DNA of 64,000 nucleotides from Campylobacter fetus subsp. fetus (GTDB lineage Bacteria; Campylobacterota; Campylobacteria; Campylobacterales; Campylobacteraceae): NCBI RefSeq assembly GCF_900475935.1, contig NZ_LS483431.1, positions 1,488,001 to 1,552,000 of the forward strand, read 5' to 3'. Shown piece by piece: positions 1 to 11,552 of this stretch (position 1 is its first letter; each line of letters starts with the position of its first letter). The notes under the pieces were generated by a model. It saw only the letters and a program-made list of their open reading frames with translations, ran no database searches and was not told where the DNA came from. The position numbers and the translations under genes were made by a program.

Positions 1-800
1 GTAGTATCATAAATATAGATATCGCTTTGATCGTCTGGCGCCATAGTTAGTAAAACTTTAGTTCCATCGCTGCTAACATCAGATGCGACTAACATACCTC
101 CGCTTTGCGTAATTTTAGTTTTTTTACCAGTAGCTAAATCATATTTATACAAAGTAGGAACTAAATTTATATACGTTGTATAGTAAAATGCACTTTGATC
201 TTTGTTTGCCCATTTAGGAAATATATTTAACCCGCCGCTAAGAATTACTTTTTGATATGTTAAAGTATAATCGGCAACTATAATATTACTTTTGCCAGGA
301 GATGTGTATTGTGAAATTATAATAGATTTATCCATCCAATCAATAGGAGATAAATTTAAATTTCTAGCTATCGTAGCAATGCTTTTATGTGCTAAAAACG
401 GGAATTTGGCAAGTTCTGCTTGACTAAAAGTACCTTCAAATCTCACACTGCCGTTTTTCGCATTTAACAACTTAACTTTTAGAGTTAATCCATTTCCCTC
501 TACCCCAAGAGCGTATCTTAGTATAAGTTCTGGATTTTTGTCATTAGCTAAATTTGTTCTGAAATCTCCATCATAACTACTAGTATAATAATCTTCAATT
601 ACTTCAAAAGATGAACCTACTTTTAAATCTCCTATCATTAGCTTAAAAAATCTATTTTTAAGTGTGTTATTAGCAAAGTTCGTAGTCGCATCTTGAACTA
701 CTATTCTAGGTAAAACTAATCCTTTGTTAACGACCTCTATAGTCGCATCCGCCGCACTAAGCCCTATACAAAAGGCAATTAGCAAAAACAATTTTCTCAT
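1..800 (-). CDS. tolB: TolB, Tol-Pal periplasmic beta-propeller protein (partial, C-terminus beyond left edge)
   Basis: TolB is the periplasmic partner of Pal in the Tol-Pal envelope-constriction system. The minus-strand frame opens with ATG at 798-800 and stays open to the window edge, giving about 266 residues. The N-terminus (MRKLFLLIAFCIGLSAAD) is a signal peptide. The distal part contains beta-propeller blade sequence such as DLATGKKTKI and SSDGTKVLLT, typical of TolB repeats. The start codon overlaps the stop of the upstream tolA-like gene in an ATGA junction, so the two are probably translationally coupled. The rest of the propeller, and probably pal, lie outside the window. Confidence 0.9.
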   Translation of the reverse strand, partial: MRKLFLLIAFCIGLSAADATIEVVNKGLVLPRIVVQDATTNFANNTLKNRFFKLMIGDLKVGSSFEVIEDYYTSSYDGDFRTNLANDKNPELILRYALGVEGNGLTLKVKLLNAKNGSVRFEGTFSQAELAKFPFLAHKSIATIARNLNLSPIDWMDKSIIISQYTSPGKSNIIVADYTLTYQKVILSGGLNIFPKWANKDQSAFYYTTYINLVPTLYKYDLATGKKTKITQSGGMLVASDVSSDGTKVLLTMAPDDQSDIYIYDT

Positions 801-1609
801 TGTATCTCCGTATCAATTTGATCTCTTAATGTTAAAGCAACAGAAGTTGTAGTATTTGTAGGAGGCGTAGGAAACTGAGTCTCTTTAAGTCTCTCTAAAA
901 ATTCTTTTACCTTGCTGTTAAATTCCTTGTTGTACGACAAGGAGATGATATTGTAACTAAACTTTCCAAATTTATCTATGAAAATTTGAACCTTAGCATC
1001 GTTATTTGTATCAGCTTTGTATGATACCCATTTTCTTTGAATAATTTCTGTAATATCACCCATAAATTTATTATATTCTCCGGTCATACCGGCTGGAGGT
1101 GCTTTTGCAGTGATATCTTTTTGTAAAGCATTTAATATATCAGTAGCACTTTTTGATGATGAACTTGTTTTTTTATCGCTCTTTTTATTGCTTTGAACAG
1201 CTTGTTCTTTTGGTTTTGGGGTTGGTTGTTCTACTTTTACATCGCTAAAAAGCTCATTTAAATTTACGCTAGGAGCGGGTTTTGGATCTAATACAGGAGT
1301 TAGTTTTGGCTCCTCTACTGGTTTTGGATTCTGCTTATTTGTAGTTTTTGTTACTTCTTCTTGCTCTTTTTCTTCTGTTAACTTAGCTTCTATTTTTTCT
1401 TCTGCTTTTTTTGGAGCGGTTATAGTATCTGCAACCTCGGTTTGCACTACAAATACATCCATAAAAGCATCTTGCTGATTTGTATATTTTTTTGGGTCTT
1501 CTGCTGTATAAATTTTATAAAATAAAGATATAATTATACAAACATAGATAAAAATCGCTACTACAAAAGAGTTTAAAGTAGGATATTTTGCACCGATTTT
1601 TCTTGACAT
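797..1609 (-). CDS. tolA: TolA/TonB-like energy-transducing protein
   Basis: Inner-membrane protein expected to carry energy from the TolQR/ExbBD motor across the periplasm. It has one N-terminal membrane segment (about residues 14-35), then a long low-complexity Lys/Glu/Pro stretch with EEPKLTPVLDPKPAP-like repeats, and a C-terminal TolA/TonB-type domain (WVSYKADTNNDAKVQIFIDK onward). An upstream ATG at 1651 would extend it into tolR. I prefer ATG at 1607-1609 (MSRKIGAKYP), which follows the tolR stop directly and has GGAT upstream. The length is then 270 residues. Whether it is best called TolA or TonB cannot be settled from sequence alone, but tolB next door favours TolA. Confidence 0.85.
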   Translation of the reverse strand: MSRKIGAKYPTLNSFVVAIFIYVCIIISLFYKIYTAEDPKKYTNQQDAFMDVFVVQTEVADTITAPKKAEEKIEAKLTEEKEQEEVTKTTNKQNPKPVEEPKLTPVLDPKPAPSVNLNELFSDVKVEQPTPKPKEQAVQSNKKSDKKTSSSSKSATDILNALQKDITAKAPPAGMTGEYNKFMGDITEIIQRKWVSYKADTNNDAKVQIFIDKFGKFSYNIISLSYNKEFNSKVKEFLERLKETQFPTPPTNTTTSVALTLRDQIDTEIQ

Positions 1610-1610
1610 T

Positions 1611-2003
1611 TTATCCGTTGGTTTCAAGTGCGACTTTAGTAAATCCGGCATTTTTCATAGTTTTTAAGACATACATTACATCATCATAAATTAGTCTTTT
1701 ATCGGCTTTTATGTATACCGGGGAATTTTTATCGTACTTTTGAGAGATAAGAATTAAATTATCGCCTAATTCTGGTAAGCTCATTACGCTTTGATTTATA
1801 TAGACTTTTCTTTGAGCGTCTATTCTTACAGTAAGAGTTTTTAAATTTTGGGATACTGCTTTGCTTTTTGAACCATCAGGAAGTGTTATTTGCTCTTCAT
1901 AGACGATAGCCGGAGTTGTAACCATAAGTATAGCTAATAAAACTAGCATAATATCAACCAGAGGAGTAATATTTAACTCTGGATTTTCATCAAAATTTAT
2001 CAT
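1611..2003 (-). CDS. tolR: TolR/ExbD family proton-channel subunit
   Basis: Small (130 aa) biopolymer-transport protein that with TolQ/ExbB forms the proton-driven motor of the Tol or TonB system. The N-terminus shows the family signature ELNITPLVDIMLVLLAILMV: a single membrane helix carrying the proton-relay Asp in PLVDIMLVLL at about residue 17. A periplasmic C-terminal domain follows. It overlaps the upstream tolQ gene by 14 bases and is followed at once by the tolA-like gene, so it belongs to one transcription unit. The ExbD and TolR families are hard to separate by eye; tolB nearby favours TolR. Confidence 0.9.
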   Translation of the reverse strand: MINFDENPELNITPLVDIMLVLLAILMVTTPAIVYEEQITLPDGSKSKAVSQNLKTLTVRIDAQRKVYINQSVMSLPELGDNLILISQKYDKNSPVYIKADKRLIYDDVMYVLKTMKNAGFTKVALETNG

Positions 2004-2589
2004 TTTGGCTATAATCTTCTTTTATACTAACTAAAATATTTGCTTCTCTTCTTATGATGCTGATAATTTCATATGCTTTTCTCTTTATAAGAAGATTAAA
2101 ACTATAAGCCGGGATGGCCACAAATATGCCACATCCAGTAGCAACCAAAGCTTCTGAGATAGCTGGCGCAATCACACTAAGCGAGCTACTTCCACCACCT
2201 TGACCAAGTCCTGCAAAAGTTTCAAGTATACTTATAACCGTTCCAAACAGACCTATGAACGGCGATGTAGAAGCTATAATTGATAACATAGTAAGACCAC
2301 TTGTAGCGTTTGCTTCAGCCAAACTAATGCAAACGTCTAATTTTTCTTTTGTAATTCTGCCAGACGCACACTTTTTAAGTGATGAATCAACAAGATCGGA
2401 TTTTGTTCCCATTAAAATAGACTCAAGAGCAACTTGTTCTTTTTTTATCCAGTTGTTAAGTCCGATATATCTTGAAAAAAGTATTGTAAAACTAATAACA
2501 AAGTATAGCGACAACCAGCTTAAAACGATGATTGTCACTAAACTGCTTTTTGATAAATAGTTTAGAAGAAGATCTAAAAAACCAAGCAC
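1990..2589 (-). CDS. tolQ: TolQ/ExbB (MotA family) proton-channel protein
   Basis: A 199-residue inner-membrane protein of the MotA/TolQ/ExbB family with three predicted helices (about residues 12-35, 98-122, 135-165). The conserved block TSPFIGLFGTVISILETFAG is the family hallmark. The start is GTG at 2587-2589, immediately after the atpC stop (TAA-GTG, no gap, same frame). This makes the Tol genes the tail of the ATP synthase transcription unit, as in other Campylobacter. No separate Shine-Dalgarno is obvious apart from sequence within the end of atpC, so translation is probably coupled. Confidence 0.9.
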   Translation of the reverse strand: MLGFLDLLLNYLSKSSLVTIIVLSWLSLYFVISFTILFSRYIGLNNWIKKEQVALESILMGTKSDLVDSSLKKCASGRITKEKLDVCISLAEANATSGLTMLSIIASTSPFIGLFGTVISILETFAGLGQGGGSSSLSVIAPAISEALVATGCGIFVAIPAYSFNLLIKRKAYEIISIIRREANILVSIKEDYSQNDKF

Positions 2590-2979
2590 TTATCTTGCCC
2601 TCGCAGCATTTTCGATTCTTGCTAAAGCTGTGGCTAATATACCATTACCATCGCTCATACGTTTAACAAGAGTTTTTGCATTTTCAATAGACTGAGCAAT
2701 CTCACTTTCGCTATTTCCAGCTACATACACGGCACCATCGACTAAAACGATTACTTTATTTTCATCTATTTTAACATAACCCCAGTCTATGGCAACAGCG
2801 TCGTGAGTCCCATCAACATTTTCTATATCTACAACACCGATTTTTAAAAGCGAAACAAGTGAGGCATGCCCAGGAAGCACACCGAACTCGCCTTCACTAC
2901 CAGGAAGTACTACCATTTTAGCATCATTTGAAAATATAAGCCCCTCAGGAGTTACTATTTCTAAATGTATTGTATTCAT
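2590..2979 (-). CDS. atpC: F1 ATP synthase epsilon subunit
   Basis: Epsilon subunit (129 aa) of the F1 rotor. It starts MNTIHLEIVTPEGLIFSNDA and has the conserved beta-sandwich motif VLPGSEGEFGVLPGHASLVS at about residues 25-44, followed by a C-terminal helical region (about 90-129). The length fits the family. A good Shine-Dalgarno (AAGGAAG) lies between the atpD stop and this start. It is the last ATP synthase gene of the minus-strand run and abuts tolQ without any gap. Confidence 0.96.
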   Translation of the reverse strand: MNTIHLEIVTPEGLIFSNDAKMVVLPGSEGEFGVLPGHASLVSLLKIGVVDIENVDGTHDAVAIDWGYVKIDENKVIVLVDGAVYVAGNSESEIAQSIENAKTLVKRMSDGNGILATALARIENAARAR

Positions 2980-2996
2980 ATCGCTTCCTTTTTAGC

Positions 2997-5299
<2,303 letters not shown>

Positions 5300-5308
5300 A
5301 TCTTAGCC

Positions 5309-6826
5309 TTATTCAGCGCTAAACGTTGCTTTAAATTCATTCAATGCTTTGCTTAGTGCTTCTTCGATATCTTTATCAAGAGCTTTTTTATTTCTAATTT
5401 GCTCAAAAATTTCAGGATACTTAGCCTCTATATACGGATATAATTCAGCTTCGAATTTAGTAACTGCAGATACTGGAATATCATCAAGATATCCTTGACT
5501 ACCTGCGTAGATTATGATAACTTGATTTTCTACAGGGAGCGGGCTATAAGGAGGTTGCTTTAACACTTCGACCATTCTTTGTCCGCGCTCAAGTTGTTTT
5601 CTACTACTCTCATCAAGATCGCTTGCGAACTGAGCAAAAGCTTGAAGTTCGCGATACTGAGCAAGATCAAGCCTTAGTGTTCCAGAAACTTTTTTAATAG
5701 CTTTTATCTGGGCTGATCCGCCGACACGACTAACAGACAAACCAACGTTAATAGCAGGACGAATACCTGAGTTAAACAAGTCGCTTTCCAAGAAAATTTG
5801 ACCATCAGTTATAGAAATAACATTTGTAGGAATATACGCTGAAACGTCACCTGCTTGAGTCTCGATAATAGGTAGAGCCGTAAGACTTCCCGCTCCTAGT
5901 TTATCACTTAGCTTACTAGCTCTCTCAAGCAGTCTTGAGTGCAGATAGAAAACATCTCCTGGATATGCTTCACGACCCGGCGGTCTTCTTAAAATCAATG
6001 ACATTTCACGGTAAGCTACAGCGTGCTTGCTTAGATCATCATAAATAATAAGAGCATGGCGTGAGTTATCACGGAAATATTCACCCATTGTTACACCTGC
6101 ATATGGAGCAAGATATTGTAACGCCGGAGCATCGCTTGCACTTGCATTAACTACTATAGTATAGTCCATAGCACCGTACTCTTCAAGTTTTTTAACAACT
6201 TGAGCTACTGTTGATTGCTTTTGACCTATAGCCACATAAATACAGATTACGTCTTGACCTTTTTGGTTGATAATAGTATCTATAGCAACTGTTGTCTTAC
6301 CTGTTTGACGATCACCGATAATAAGCTCTCTTTGACCACGGCCGATCGGAACCAAACCGTCTATAGCTTTAATACCTGTTTGAAGCGGCTCATGAACAGA
6401 TTTTCTAGCCATAATACCTTTTGCTTTTTCTTCAATAAATCTTGTCTCTGTAGCTTCTATAGCTCCTTTTGCATCTATAGGCTCGCCTAGAGCATTTACG
6501 ACGCGTCCTATTAAAGCGTCGCCCACTGGAACGCGAAGAAGCTTTCCAAGTCTTTTTACGCTACTGCCTTCTTTTATGGAGCTTGATTTACCAAGAACGA
6601 CTATACCGACACTACTCTCTTCAAGATTTAACGCCATACCTTTTTCACCGGTCTCAAACTCAACCATCTCACCGGCCATAACATTTTTTAGTCCATAAAC
6701 GTTTGCAACACCATCAGCGACTGATATTACTTTACCAGTTTCTTCAATATCAACGCTTAAGTTGTAATTTTCGATGCGCTCTTTGATGATACTGCTAATC
6801 TCATCAGCTTTTAATTTTACACTCAC
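5309..6826 (-). CDS. atpA: F1 ATP synthase alpha subunit
   Basis: Non-catalytic nucleotide-binding alpha subunit (505 aa). The Walker A motif GDRQTGKT is at residues 171-178, the Walker B region [13 protein letters not shown] near 265, and the alpha signature [17 protein letters not shown] near 370. Length and start ([20 protein letters not shown]) are typical. It follows atpH after 14 bases, with a good AAGGAG ribosome-binding site. Confidence 0.98.
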   Translation of the reverse strand: MSVKLKADEISSIIKERIENYNLSVDIEETGKVISVADGVANVYGLKNVMAGEMVEFETGEKGMALNLEESSVGIVVLGKSSSIKEGSSVKRLGKLLRVPVGDALIGRVVNALGEPIDAKGAIEATETRFIEEKAKGIMARKSVHEPLQTGIKAIDGLVPIGRGQRELIIGDRQTGKTTVAIDTIINQKGQDVICIYVAIGQKQSTVAQVVKKLEEYGAMDYTIVVNASASDAPALQYLAPYAGVTMGEYFRDNSRHALIIYDDLSKHAVAYREMSLILRRPPGREAYPGDVFYLHSRLLERASKLSDKLGAGSLTALPIIETQAGDVSAYIPTNVISITDGQIFLESDLFNSGIRPAINVGLSVSRVGGSAQIKAIKKVSGTLRLDLAQYRELQAFAQFASDLDESSRKQLERGQRMVEVLKQPPYSPLPVENQVIIIYAGSQGYLDDIPVSAVTKFEAELYPYIEAKYPEIFEQIRNKKALDKDIEEALSKALNEFKATFSAE

Positions 6827-6840
6827 GCTTTTACTCCTTA

Positions 6841-7371
6841 TTAAATTGCTTTTAAAATATATTCGCTCATTTGAGCCTTTAATCTATCAATAGAAAAACT
6901 AACTTCCACACCAAGGTCATCTAGCTCTATTTTGATACCGTTATAGTTATTTTTTATGTTTTCAAATTCTATTTTTGCACCAAATTTCTTAGAAAATCTC
7001 TCTTCAAGCTCAGTTTTTTGAGCAGCGCTTAGCTCAAAATTACCAGAGATTAGACCGCTAAATTTAGCGTCTCTTACAGCTTGTTGATACTCAAATTCTT
7101 TTGAAATCTCCGGGATCAAACCGAGTCTTTTTCTCTCTGCTAAAAGTAATAAAAAATTATGAATTTTATTAGAAGCATTATCTAATAAAGAAAATAAAAA
7201 ATCAGCTTTTTGTTTAGAACTGATATCTGGAGAATCAATTATTACTTTAAGTTTAGGGAGTAAAAAAGCATTTGATATATCTTTAAGTTCATTGCCCAAT
7301 TTATCAAATTCATCTGAGCTTAAACTTAAAATAAGCGCTTTTACATACTTTTTAGCCACTACTTCTTTCAT
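6841..7371 (-). CDS. atpH: F1 ATP synthase delta subunit
   Basis: Delta subunit (OSCP type, 176 aa) joining the peripheral stalk to the top of F1. The N-terminal helical domain starts [14 protein letters not shown], as in other delta subunits, and the C-terminal conserved element ([30 protein letters not shown] region) is present. Its ATG overlaps the atpF stop by a single base at 7371, indicating translational coupling within the ATP synthase operon. Confidence 0.94.
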   Translation of the reverse strand: MKEVVAKKYVKALILSLSSDEFDKLGNELKDISNAFLLPKLKVIIDSPDISSKQKADFLFSLLDNASNKIHNFLLLLAERKRLGLIPEISKEFEYQQAVRDAKFSGLISGNFELSAAQKTELEERFSKKFGAKIEFENIKNNYNGIKIELDDLGVEVSFSIDRLKAQMSEYILKAI

Positions 7372-7889
7372 CAGCTTACCTTTTTAAGTACTAAATTTAC
7401 AAATTCGCTTTGATCGATTTTTAGGGTATCTTCGGCAAAAACTTCATCTAGAATTTCACCGACTACAGATCTAACAATCTTTCTTTCTTCAAAATCTTTT
7501 TGTTCTTCATAGCTTTTTTGAAGTAACAAAAGTTCATTTTGAGTATCTTTTTCTATTTTTGATATTAGAATTTCTATCTCTTTGTCCGTAGACTCTAATA
7601 GACCGCTCGCACTGTTTTTTGCATCTTCAACTTTTTTTAAAACTTCATCTTTTTGCGCTTTTGAAGCTCTTAGTTTATCTTGTATAGCATCAAGTCTAGC
7701 AGCTATCGAATTTATTCTACCTTTATAAGCTTTTTTAACCGGCTCGGCTATCAAATAGTATAAAATACCGGCAAATATAACAAAGTTTATAGTTCTAGCA
7801 ACTATATCATAGTCACGCTCTGCACCACTAGCAGTCGCACCAAAAACAAAGATCGGAGCTAATAACAGCAATAAAATTTTAATATTCAT
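7371..7889 (-). CDS. atpF: F0 ATP synthase b subunit
   Basis: Peripheral-stalk b subunit (172 aa). It has an N-terminal hydrophobic segment that looks like a cleavable leader (MNIKILLLLLAPIFVFGATA), then a membrane helix at about residues 30-48 and a long charged coiled coil to the C-terminus. A second stalk gene (b') lies directly upstream. The a and c subunit genes are not in this cluster, which is the usual split arrangement in Campylobacter. The leader-like extension is also seen in relatives. Confidence 0.93.
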   Translation of the reverse strand: MNIKILLLLLAPIFVFGATASGAERDYDIVARTINFVIFAGILYYLIAEPVKKAYKGRINSIAARLDAIQDKLRASKAQKDEVLKKVEDAKNSASGLLESTDKEIEILISKIEKDTQNELLLLQKSYEEQKDFEERKIVRSVVGEILDEVFAEDTLKIDQSEFVNLVLKKVS

Positions 7890-7898
7890 AACAATCTC

Positions 7899-8321
7899 CT
7901 ATATCTTTGACAATGAGCCGGCCAGGCTATTTTTAAATTCAGGGAGTTTTTCTAAAAGCATATTTCTTAGTTCGCTTTTTTTAGCAGCCAATCCAGCTGC
8001 AAAAATCTCATATTCAGACTCTATAGTCGCTTTTTTAGCTTCTATTTTTTTTGCGGCTTCCTCTTTTGCTCTAGCTAAAGCAGCTTGTTTTTTTGCATTT
8101 GCTTCAGCTCTAGCATCAAGAATGATTCTCTCAATCTCGGCTTTATACGCGCTAGCATCATTTGCATTTTTGCTAACACTATCTTCATCTTGTTTTATTG
8201 ATCTATTTCTATCATCAATAAATTTAAGAAGAGGTTTATATAATATAGAGTTTAAAACAAAAATCAGCCCTAGAAAGATCACAACCGTAATAAGCAAAAG
8301 CGGCAGGTCAATTTGTAGCAT
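7899..8321 (-). CDS. atpF': F0 ATP synthase b' subunit
   Basis: Second peripheral-stalk subunit (140 aa). It has one N-terminal membrane helix (about residues 8-27) followed by an Ala/Lys/Glu-rich coiled coil (RAEANAKKQAALARAKEEAA). The presence of separate b and b' genes is typical of epsilonproteobacteria, with the stalk probably a heterodimer. AAGGAG stands just before the ATG at 8319-8321. The 73-base gap from parB may hold the promoter of the atp-tol operon. Confidence 0.92.
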   Translation of the reverse strand: MLQIDLPLLLITVVIFLGLIFVLNSILYKPLLKFIDDRNRSIKQDEDSVSKNANDASAYKAEIERIILDARAEANAKKQAALARAKEEAAKKIEAKKATIESEYEIFAAGLAAKKSELRNMLLEKLPEFKNSLAGSLSKI

Positions 8322-8394
8322 TAATTCTCCTTAGTAAATTTCATTCACAGACATAAATAATAGTTGAATATTTTACAACAATAAAGGCTAAATT
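8322..8394 (-). promoter_or_regulatory. Possible promoter region of the atp-tol operon
   Basis: This 73-base AT-rich gap between parB and atpF' contains, on the minus strand, a TATTAT-like -10 element about 40 bases before the b' start, and an AAGGAG ribosome-binding site. Read-through from parB cannot be excluded because all genes here point the same way and no terminator hairpin is visible. Confidence 0.4.
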
Positions 8395-9240
8395 TTACTG
8401 AATTTTTTGAATTACTTGAATTAAATTTTGAATTTTTTCCACGTCAGCGAAATTTAATATCATTTTTTTGCCATTAATTTTACATTCATATCCCAAATTT
8501 AAAAACGTATCCTTTAAAATATTTAAATTCTCATTATAATTTTGTTGCATAGATACTAAATTTGAGGATTTGTCTGCTTTGTTTTTTATTCTTTTTATCA
8601 AATTTTCAGTATCTCTTACATTTAATCTTTGACCGACTATAGTATCAACAACCATTTTTTCATCATCTTTATCAAGTCCTACTATAACTTTCGCATGGCC
8701 CTGAGTCAATTTACCGTCTTCTATAAGACATTTTGTGGATTCATCTAAGCTAAGCAAACGAAGAGTATTTGTGATAACTGTACGACTTTTTTTTATAATA
8801 TTAGATAGTGCTTCTTGAGTAATTTTATACTCTTCTATAAGCTCTTTATATGAATTTGCCAACTCAATAGGACTTAAATTTTCTCTTTGAATATTTTCTA
8901 TTAAAGCTAACTCTCTTAGATTTTGATCTTCTAAATTTGCTACTATAGCTTTTATACTATCTTTGCCTAAAAGTTTTGTAGCTCTAAGCCTTCTCTCGCC
9001 GGCTATAAGAGTATATCCGTTTCCTTTTTTTATAACTATAATAGGCTGGATTAAGCCATGTTTTTCTATGCTTGCACTAAGTTCGCTAAGAGATTCTTGA
9101 TCGAAATGCTTTCTTGGCTGGAATGGATTTGGAATTATTTTATCTATATCAATATCTGATATAAGATCCCTATTTAACTCTTTGTCATACGCATTTTCTA
9201 CATCTTCAAGTATCGCACTAAGTCCTCTTCCTAAAGCCAT
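8395..9240 (-). CDS. parB: Chromosome-partitioning protein ParB (Spo0J)
   Basis: CTP-dependent DNA clamp that binds parS and loads onto DNA near the origin (281 aa). The N-terminus carries the ParB nuclease-like domain with PNPFQPRKHFD (about 37-47) and GERRLRATKLLG (about 81-92), followed by a helix-turn-helix region ITQEALSNIIKKSRTVITN (about 138-156). It lies two bases downstream of parA. The parAB pair commonly sits near the replication origin, but neither oriC nor parS could be confirmed here. Confidence 0.95.
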   Translation of the reverse strand: MALGRGLSAILEDVENAYDKELNRDLISDIDIDKIIPNPFQPRKHFDQESLSELSASIEKHGLIQPIIVIKKGNGYTLIAGERRLRATKLLGKDSIKAIVANLEDQNLRELALIENIQRENLSPIELANSYKELIEEYKITQEALSNIIKKSRTVITNTLRLLSLDESTKCLIEDGKLTQGHAKVIVGLDKDDEKMVVDTIVGQRLNVRDTENLIKRIKNKADKSSNLVSMQQNYNENLNILKDTFLNLGYECKINGKKMILNFADVEKIQNLIQVIQKIQ

Positions 9241-9242
9241 TT

Positions 9243-10025
9243 TTACCCCATTATCGAATAAGCTAAATTCTGATAAGCTATACTTCCGCTTGATTTGATA
9301 TCATAAAGAATTACTGGTTTGCCGAAACTAGGACTTTCGGCAAGCTTTACATTTCTTGGGATGATAACAAATCCCTCTTCGGAGTCTGCAACTTTAAATA
9401 ATTTATTTTCAAAATGCTTCTTTAAATCAGCAACTGTCTCTTTAGATAGATTATTTTGTGCACTATACATAGTAGGCAAAAAACCTTTTATAGTTAATTT
9501 AGGATTTATAGACTTTTTAATAACTTTTACCGTATTTAATATCTGAGCTAACCCTTCCATAGCATAAAACTCGCACTGTATAGGTATTATAACGCTATCA
9601 CTCGCGCTAAGAGCATTTATTGTAAGACTTCCGAGAGCTGGCGGGCTATCTATGATTAAAAAATCGTAGTCGTCTCTAAGTTCGGAAATTTTATTTCTTA
9701 AAATAGCTTTGTAGTCTCTGTTTTGCTCATTGAATTCTTGTTCGATACCTACTAATCCTATATTTGATGGCGCAAGATGCAAGGTGTTAATCTCTGTTTT
9801 AAGAATAATTTCGCTTAATTTTTTTCTACCTGTTAATACATGATATATATTAAACTCATAATCGCTTCTGCTAAAACCAAGACCGGTTGTAGCATTAGCC
9901 TGAGGGTCGATATCTACAAGAAGTACCTTTTTCTCAGCTACAGCCAAAGATGCAGCCAAATTTACAGCAGTTGTCGTCTTTCCTACGCCACCTTTTTGGT
10001 TGGCAATGGTTATAACTTCACTCAT
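9243..10025 (-). CDS. parA: Chromosome-partitioning ATPase ParA (Soj)
   Basis: Deviant-Walker ATPase (260 aa) that moves ParB-parS complexes. The N-terminal KGGVGKTT (residues 11-18) with the signature lysine is clear, as are the switch regions LLVDIDPQANATTGLG and FLIIDSPPALGSLT. It forms an operon with parB and overlaps birA by four bases (ATGA). Confidence 0.96.
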   Translation of the reverse strand: MSEVITIANQKGGVGKTTTAVNLAASLAVAEKKVLLVDIDPQANATTGLGFSRSDYEFNIYHVLTGRKKLSEIILKTEINTLHLAPSNIGLVGIEQEFNEQNRDYKAILRNKISELRDDYDFLIIDSPPALGSLTINALSASDSVIIPIQCEFYAMEGLAQILNTVKVIKKSINPKLTIKGFLPTMYSAQNNLSKETVADLKKHFENKLFKVADSEEGFVIIPRNVKLAESPSFGKPVILYDIKSSGSIAYQNLAYSIMG

Positions 10026-10660
10026 CTTAAAGAATATACCTTTTTGTTATTTATTATTATCGAGCCATCGTCCAACAAAACAGAATTCTCAAGGCTCATA
10101 AGCTCACCGTCGACGTGAGCACTAAATATTTTTGATTTTTCGAATTCTAACAAATATTTGCTAAAAATTTGCTTCCATGAAGGATTAAGTTCTAAAGATT
10201 TTAAAAATCCATCTACTATCTGAGTAGCTCCATGGTCTATATCAAGTACGTTTGAATACCGTGGAGATGTTTTTAAATTTATACCCATTCCGCATATATA
10301 AACGCTTTTTATCTTAGTTGTTATAACTCCTCCTATCTTTTTATCATCGAGATAAAAATCGTTTGGCCATTTAAGCCATATTTTTGATCCACAACTCTTT
10401 AAATACTCATTCATTAAAAAAGCAAAATATATACTAGCAGAGCTTGAAGGCAGATCAGAAGTCAAACTAGAACTATCTATACAGAAACTAAAATATAAAT
10501 TTCCGTCCATACTTTCCCATCTATTTCCCCTACTTCCAACTCCTTTAGTCTGCCTAGAAGCGACTAAAGTATAAGGAGGAGTTATAACACCGAGTCTTAA
10601 TGACGCTATAAGATCTTCTTGAGTAGAACTACACTCATCAACAAAACTTACTACCAACAC
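10022..10660 (-). CDS. birA: Biotin--protein ligase BirA
   Basis: Attaches biotin to the carrier protein AccB (encoded at 40.1 kb in this window). It is 212 residues long with only the catalytic domain and no N-terminal DNA-binding domain, so it is a monofunctional ligase. Motifs: SRQTKGVGSRGNRWES (biotin/AMP loop, about residues 34-49) and WLKWPNDFYLDDKKIGG (about 99-115). The start overlaps the end of fmt by 23 bases. Confidence 0.92.
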   Translation of the reverse strand: MLVVSFVDECSSTQEDLIASLRLGVITPPYTLVASRQTKGVGSRGNRWESMDGNLYFSFCIDSSSLTSDLPSSSASIYFAFLMNEYLKSCGSKIWLKWPNDFYLDDKKIGGVITTKIKSVYICGMGINLKTSPRYSNVLDIDHGATQIVDGFLKSLELNPSWKQIFSKYLLEFEKSKIFSAHVDGELMSLENSVLLDDGSIIINNKKVYSLR

Positions 10661-11552
10661 CTAACCTTTTACCATTTATATAGTCTTTTGCATTTACCAT
10701 TTTTTTTCCGGATTCTTGAAGGGATTTTATCTTTATACTACCGCCATTTACTCCGATCGTAAAACCGTCGTAATCTATACTTAACACATATCCATTTTCG
10801 CCTTTTAAATTTGAAATCTCCATATCCCAAATTTTAACTCCGTTTTCAAGATATAATCCCGGCCATGGATAGTATGCTCTAAATTTAGATTCTATGATTT
10901 TTGGAGTTTGAAGCTTAATATCTATTAGACCATCTTCTTTATGGACTTTGCCGCACTTAGAACTTAAAGCATGAAATTGAGCTATAGGAGATATACTTTC
11001 AAATTCATTTAAAATTTTTATAGTAAGTTTTGCAGCCATTTTTGCTAACTCACAAAAAAGTTGGCTTGATTTTAAATTGGGTATTTCGATCACGCTAAAG
11101 CCGAGTATATCTCCATCATCAAGCCCCACTCCCATTCTCATAGCAGTTACACCGCTAAGCAATTCACCACGTAAAATCGCTTCTTGGATAGGACTTGCAC
11201 CTCTAAATTTGGGGAGTAATGAAGCGTGCAAGTTTATACAAGGCGCAATATCTAAAATATCTTTTGGTAAAATTTGCCCGTAAGCCGCAACTACGATAAA
11301 ATTAGGTTTTAAAGCCTTAATATCATTTACCGTGCTACTATCTTTTAAATTTAAAGGTTGAAAAATAGGGATATCAAGCCCACTTTGCAAAACTGTTTTT
11401 TTTACCTCTGGAGGAGTTAAGATTGCCTTTCTTCCTACTGGGCGATCGGGCTGCGTAAATACTGCAACTACGTTATAACCGCCATTTTTTAAGATAGCTT
11501 CTAAAATGACGCTAGCATAATCAGGAGTCCCCATAAAAACTATATTTTTCAT
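10638..11552 (-). CDS. fmt: Methionyl-tRNA formyltransferase
   Basis: Formylates initiator Met-tRNA with 10-formyl-THF (304 aa). The catalytic region shows INLHASLLPKFRGASPIQ (around residues 107-124) with the conserved Asn-His-Asp arrangement completed by GLDDGDIL near 143. The start MKNIVFMGTPDYASVILEAI is standard. Overlaps proB by four bases and birA by 23, so it sits inside the obg-to-parB minus-strand gene run. Confidence 0.96.
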   Translation of the reverse strand: MKNIVFMGTPDYASVILEAILKNGGYNVVAVFTQPDRPVGRKAILTPPEVKKTVLQSGLDIPIFQPLNLKDSSTVNDIKALKPNFIVVAAYGQILPKDILDIAPCINLHASLLPKFRGASPIQEAILRGELLSGVTAMRMGVGLDDGDILGFSVIEIPNLKSSQLFCELAKMAAKLTIKILNEFESISPIAQFHALSSKCGKVHKEDGLIDIKLQTPKIIESKFRAYYPWPGLYLENGVKIWDMEISNLKGENGYVLSIDYDGFTIGVNGGSIKIKSLQESGKKMVNAKDYINGKRLGVGSKFC

